Positions 61,093 through 64,000 of a DNA stretch of 64,000 nucleotides are shown here, in pieces. The position numbers and the translations under genes were made by a program. The stretch is from Iamia sp. SCSIO 61187 (lineage in GTDB: Bacteria; Actinomycetota; Acidimicrobiia; Acidimicrobiales; Iamiaceae): assembly GCF_019443745.1 (NCBI RefSeq), contig NZ_CP050948.1, forward strand, positions 1,426,001 through 1,490,000, written 5' to 3'. Below the pieces are notes generated by a model that saw nothing but the letters and a program-made list of their open reading frames with translations, did no database searches and was not told the origin of the DNA. The first letter of the stretch is position 1. Each line of letters begins with the position of its first letter.

Positions 61093-62258
61093 TCGCCGCC
61101 TTCTGGCTCGCCGTCGCCGTGATCGTCGAGACGTACGTCGTCTTCCCCGCGGTGGTCGCGGCCCGGGCCGTCCTCCGCCCCCTCCCGCTCCACGGCGGGC
61201 CGGTCACCCCGACGGTGAGCGTGGTCGTGGCGGCCCGTGACGAGGAGGCCGAGCTGGGCGCCAAGCTCGACAGCGTCGTCGGCTCGGACTACCCGGCTGA
61301 CCGTCTCGAGGTCGTGGTCGCCTCCGACGGGTCGACCGACCGGACCGCCGACGTCGTCCGGGCCCGGGGCCCGCGCGTCCGGCTCGTCGACCTGCCTCCG
61401 GTCGGCAAGGCGGCCGCCCTCAACGCCGCCCTCGCGGAGGCGACCGGCGAGGTGGTGGTGTTCACCGACGCGAACAGCCGGTTCACCCCCACGACCCTGG
61501 CCGAGCTGGTGCGCCCGCTCGCCGACCCCACCGTCGGAGGCGTCGCCGGCGACCAGCGGTACCTCCCGCCGGACTCCGAGGCGGGCGACGCCGCCGGCAC
61601 GACCACCGGCGAGCGCCGGTACTGGGACTTCGACCGCCTCCTCAAGGTGGCCGAGAGCACGGGCGGGAACGTCATCAGCGCGACAGGGGCGCTGTACGCG
61701 GTCCGCCGGGACCTGGTGGGGGAGGTCCCCGCCGGGGTCACCGACGACTTCGTCACGTCGACCGGGGTCATCGCCCAGGGGAAGCGCCTCGTGTTCGCGT
61801 CCGACGCCGTCGTGTGGGAGCCGGTCGCCGCCAGCCCCGACGCCGAGATGGCCCGCAAGGTCCGGGTCATGACCCGCGGGCTCCAGGGGGTGGTCCTGCG
61901 TCGTGCCCTCCTCGACCCGCGCCGCCACGGCTTCTACGCCGTCCAGCTCCTGCACCACAAGGTCCTCCGCCGCCTCATGGGCGTGCCCCTCTCCGTCACC
62001 GCGGTGGCCGCCGCCCTCTCCTGGCGCAGGGGATCGGCCTACCGCGCCGCGACGCTGGCCCAGACCGGCCTCTACGGGCTGGCCGTCGTGGGCCTCACCC
62101 GACCCACGAGTCGGCTCGGACGGTCGCGCCCGTGCGGCATGGCCGCCTACTTCGCCATGGTGAACGCCGCCGGACTGGTCGCGGCGACCAACGTCCTCCG
62201 GGGACGCCGCATCGAGCAGTGGAGCCCGGCCCGACGGCCCGAGGACGGTCCCGGGTGA
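61089..62258 (+). CDS. Glycosyltransferase family 2 (membrane-bound)
   Basis: 389 residues. One N-terminal membrane helix and two near the C-terminus. GT-A motifs: VSVVVAARDEEAELGAKLDSVVGS, VVVASDGSTDRTADVV (DXD-like ASDGST), VGKAAALNAALAEATGEVVVFTDANSRF and the later WRRG/RQR-like region. This resembles polymerising GT2 enzymes (for example BcsA/NodC-like). GTG 61089 overlaps the previous stop by 4 bases. Confidence 0.9.
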   Translation: MIAAFWLAVAVIVETYVVFPAVVAARAVLRPLPLHGGPVTPTVSVVVAARDEEAELGAKLDSVVGSDYPADRLEVVVASDGSTDRTADVVRARGPRVRLVDLPPVGKAAALNAALAEATGEVVVFTDANSRFTPTTLAELVRPLADPTVGGVAGDQRYLPPDSEAGDAAGTTTGERRYWDFDRLLKVAESTGGNVISATGALYAVRRDLVGEVPAGVTDDFVTSTGVIAQGKRLVFASDAVVWEPVAASPDAEMARKVRVMTRGLQGVVLRRALLDPRRHGFYAVQLLHHKVLRRLMGVPLSVTAVAAALSWRRGSAYRAATLAQTGLYGLAVVGLTRPTSRLGRSRPCGMAAYFAMVNAAGLVAATNVLRGRRIEQWSPARRPEDGPG

Positions 62259-63796
62259 CGGCCACGACGGTCGACCACCGCCGGACCGAGCTGGCCGTGC
62301 GGGCGTGGGGGCACCGGTTCGCCCCGCCCATCGTCGCCGTCCTCGTCGCCGCGGCGACGGCGACCGTGGCCCTCGACCAGCCGATCGCCGCCCTGGCGGC
62401 CGGGGCGGCCGTGGCCGCCCTCGTCATCGGCGATCGGCCGCAGGCGGCCACTGTCGTGTGCGTCGGTCTCGTCTTCTCCAACGCGGTCGTCGTCGCCACG
62501 ACCGAGCACGGCGTGCCCAAGCTGTTCGCCGCCCTGGTCCCCCTCCTCCTGCTGGTGACCATCGGCCACCGGACGTGCATCGAGCGCCAGCCCCTCGTGC
62601 TGCCCCGTGCCACCCCGTGGGTCGTCGCCTTCCTCGTGGTCCAGCTGGTGGGCGGCGCCACCAGCCGCCAACCGGCCACGTCGCTCAACGACGTCACGAC
62701 CTTCGTCGTCGAGGGCATGGCCCTGTGGATCCTGCTCGCCAACGCGGCGCGAGGCGCCGACGTCATCCGAGCGTGCGCGGTCGTGCTGGTCATGTCCGCT
62801 GCGGCCCTGTCCCTCCTCTCGGTGGCGCAGGAGAGCGGGATCGTCGAGGACGGCGACGCCTACGGCTTCGCCCAGGTGAGCGATGCCGTGGTGGCCGAGG
62901 ACGAGGCCGCGGGGCAGGAGGGCGAGAGCCGTCATGCCGGGCCCGTGGGTGAGCAGAACCGGTGGGCCCAGTGCCTGGCCCTGGTGATCCCCCTCGCCGT
63001 CGCCCTCGCGGCCCGAGATCGGTCCCGCACCGTCCGCCTGATCGCCCTGGCCGCGGTCCCCGCCATCGGCGCGGGGATCGTCCTGACCTACTCGAGGGGC
63101 GCAGCCGTCGGGTTGGTCCTGGCGACGCTCGTGGCGGTGATGCTCCGATGGGTGCCCCGGGCGGCGACCGTCGCCGCCCTCGCCCTCGTCGTGGTGGCGC
63201 TCGCCGTCGGCGCGCCCGTGTTCGCGTCACGGGCCTCGACCGTCGTGACGGCGCGGAGCTCGGCAACGGGCGGGGATGCCGTCGCCGAGGGCGGCGAGAC
63301 CGACGGCTCCTTCTCGAACCGGGCCGTCGAGGCGTCGGCCGCCGTCGCCGTGTTCGTGCACCACCCGCTCGTCGGCGTGGGGCCGGGGCTCTTCCCCACG
63401 TACTTCCAGGACGAGGCGCGACGGCTCGGCGCCGATCGGATCGTCGGCGTCGACCGCGAGGCCCACAACCTCTACCTCGGCATCGCCGCCGACACCGGTG
63501 CGCTCGGGATCGGCGCGTTCGTCGGCATCGTCGTCACGATCCTGCGGCCGCTGGCGGCCGTGCGCCGCCGGTTCGCGGCGTCCCGGCCTGATCTCTCCGC
63601 CCTGGCCACCGGGTACGCCATGGCCATCGTGGTCTACCTCACCACCGGGCTGTTCCTGCACTTCGCCTACATCCGCTACTTCTGGCTGTTCGCCGGGCTG
63701 GCCGCGGCCATGGGCGTGGTCGACGACGCCACCGACGGGGCCCCGTCCCGGGTGGAGCCCGCCGACGCCCCGGTCCCGGAGCCGACGTGCCCGTGA
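62255..63796 (+). CDS. O-antigen ligase/Wzy-like polymerase
   Basis: 513 residues with ~11-12 transmembrane helices and one large external loop holding FVHHPLVGVGPGLFPTYFQ and REAHNLYLGIAADTG, the sequence hallmark of WaaL/Wzy_C proteins (conserved His and Arg in HNxYL). Polymerises or ligates exported glycan units outside the membrane. GTG 62255, 4-base overlap. The loop region 210-240 is acidic (EDEAAGQEGE) and specific to this protein. Confidence 0.9.
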   Translation: MTATTVDHRRTELAVRAWGHRFAPPIVAVLVAAATATVALDQPIAALAAGAAVAALVIGDRPQAATVVCVGLVFSNAVVVATTEHGVPKLFAALVPLLLLVTIGHRTCIERQPLVLPRATPWVVAFLVVQLVGGATSRQPATSLNDVTTFVVEGMALWILLANAARGADVIRACAVVLVMSAAALSLLSVAQESGIVEDGDAYGFAQVSDAVVAEDEAAGQEGESRHAGPVGEQNRWAQCLALVIPLAVALAARDRSRTVRLIALAAVPAIGAGIVLTYSRGAAVGLVLATLVAVMLRWVPRAATVAALALVVVALAVGAPVFASRASTVVTARSSATGGDAVAEGGETDGSFSNRAVEASAAVAVFVHHPLVGVGPGLFPTYFQDEARRLGADRIVGVDREAHNLYLGIAADTGALGIGAFVGIVVTILRPLAAVRRRFAASRPDLSALATGYAMAIVVYLTTGLFLHFAYIRYFWLFAGLAAAMGVVDDATDGAPSRVEPADAPVPEPTCP

Positions 63797-64000
63797 CCGC
63801 CGGCCTGCGGCCGTGGACCCCGGACCCGCCGGGGGACAACCGACCGCTCCTCGTGCGGTGGCCCCGGTGGCGCCTCCTCCTCGACGACCCGGCGCCGGCG
63901 TCCGTCCTCATCGTCGGCGAGGCCGACCCGGGCGTGGAGCGGTGGCTGCGCAGCGTCGCCGCCCCGACCCGGTGGGTCGGGGGCCCTCGTGGCCTCACCC
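63793..64000 (+). CDS. Unknown protein of the glycan operon (3' truncated)
   Basis: From GTG 63793 (4-base overlap with the Wzy-like gene; GTG 63787 also possible) the frame stays open to the window end. The 69 visible residues begin TAGLRPWTPDPPGDNRP, then LLVRWPRWRLLLDDPAP and VLIVGEADPGVERWLRSV. The outline (promoterless, hydrophobic stretch before a Gly-Glu-rich strand) resembles the N-terminal part of the APH-like gene at 52768, so it may be another phosphotransferase-type protein. Confidence 0.55.
   Translation, partial: MTAGLRPWTPDPPGDNRPLLVRWPRWRLLLDDPAPASVLIVGEADPGVERWLRSVAAPTRWVGGPRGLT

Overview
The window is very GC-rich, has short intergenic gaps, many GTG and TTG starts, and many start codons only 6-9 bases behind a TAnnnT -10 box, as expected for leaderless mRNAs. 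With the gene content (SAM-riboswitch-controlled metX, a DUF222/HNH endonuclease, VanHA, a KstR-like operator, YceI, DUF4202, DUF808) this points to a high-GC actinobacterium, plausibly class Acidimicrobiia (Iamia-like). The class-level call is inference.

Positions 1-12.7 kb are mostly ordinary chromosome: a lipoprotein fragment, an HxlR regulator with an MFS exporter, an acyl-CoA dehydrogenase, an Nfu-type Fe-S protein, an EamA transporter, a SAM riboswitch with metX, a Cys/Met PLP enzyme and an Fpg-type glycosylase, and several small membrane or unknown proteins.

Positions 12.8-16.6 kb are accessory. An intact tRNA-Gly(GCC) gene with its terminator is followed 1249 bp later by an 83-bp copy of its 3' end and terminator. 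Between the repeats lies only a HEPN/MNT (HepT/MntA-type) toxin-antitoxin pair, and no integrase. Directly beyond the second repeat is a vanH-vanA pair (D-lactate dehydrogenase and D-Ala-D-Lac ligase) with no vanX. A Baeyer-Villiger monooxygenase behind a KstR-like operator follows.

Positions 18.5-36 kb hold single genes and small operons: a DUF222/HNH endonuclease, DUF808, a TetR regulator with a fused hydrolase-glycosyltransferase divergent from a methyltransferase, YihY/BrkB, a beta-CASP nuclease-like MBL protein with an NadR-like ATPase, a lipoprotein esterase, a frameshifted GH36 alpha-galactosidase, an MTHFR-like protein with a methyltransferase, a diadenylate-cyclase-like protein and YceI.

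Positions 36-64 kb form a surface/exopolysaccharide locus. It has three related secreted beta-propeller proteins (37.0-38.3, 39.0-41.7, 44.3-46.3 kb), one extended with PKD and DNRLRE domains, plus a secreted phosphoesterase-like lipoprotein, a STAS protein, two NarL-type response regulators and a soluble histidine kinase. A leftward operon carries an epimerase, a degenerate GGDEF-like membrane protein, a priming sugar transferase and one propeller. A rightward, tightly coupled operon from 48.8 kb carries Wzx, glycosyltransferases, Wzz, a Wzy-like polymerase, a polysaccharide deacetylase and a set of kinase/ATP-grasp genes, and runs off the end of the window. Together these would build, export, polymerise and possibly bind a cell-surface glycan under two-component control.
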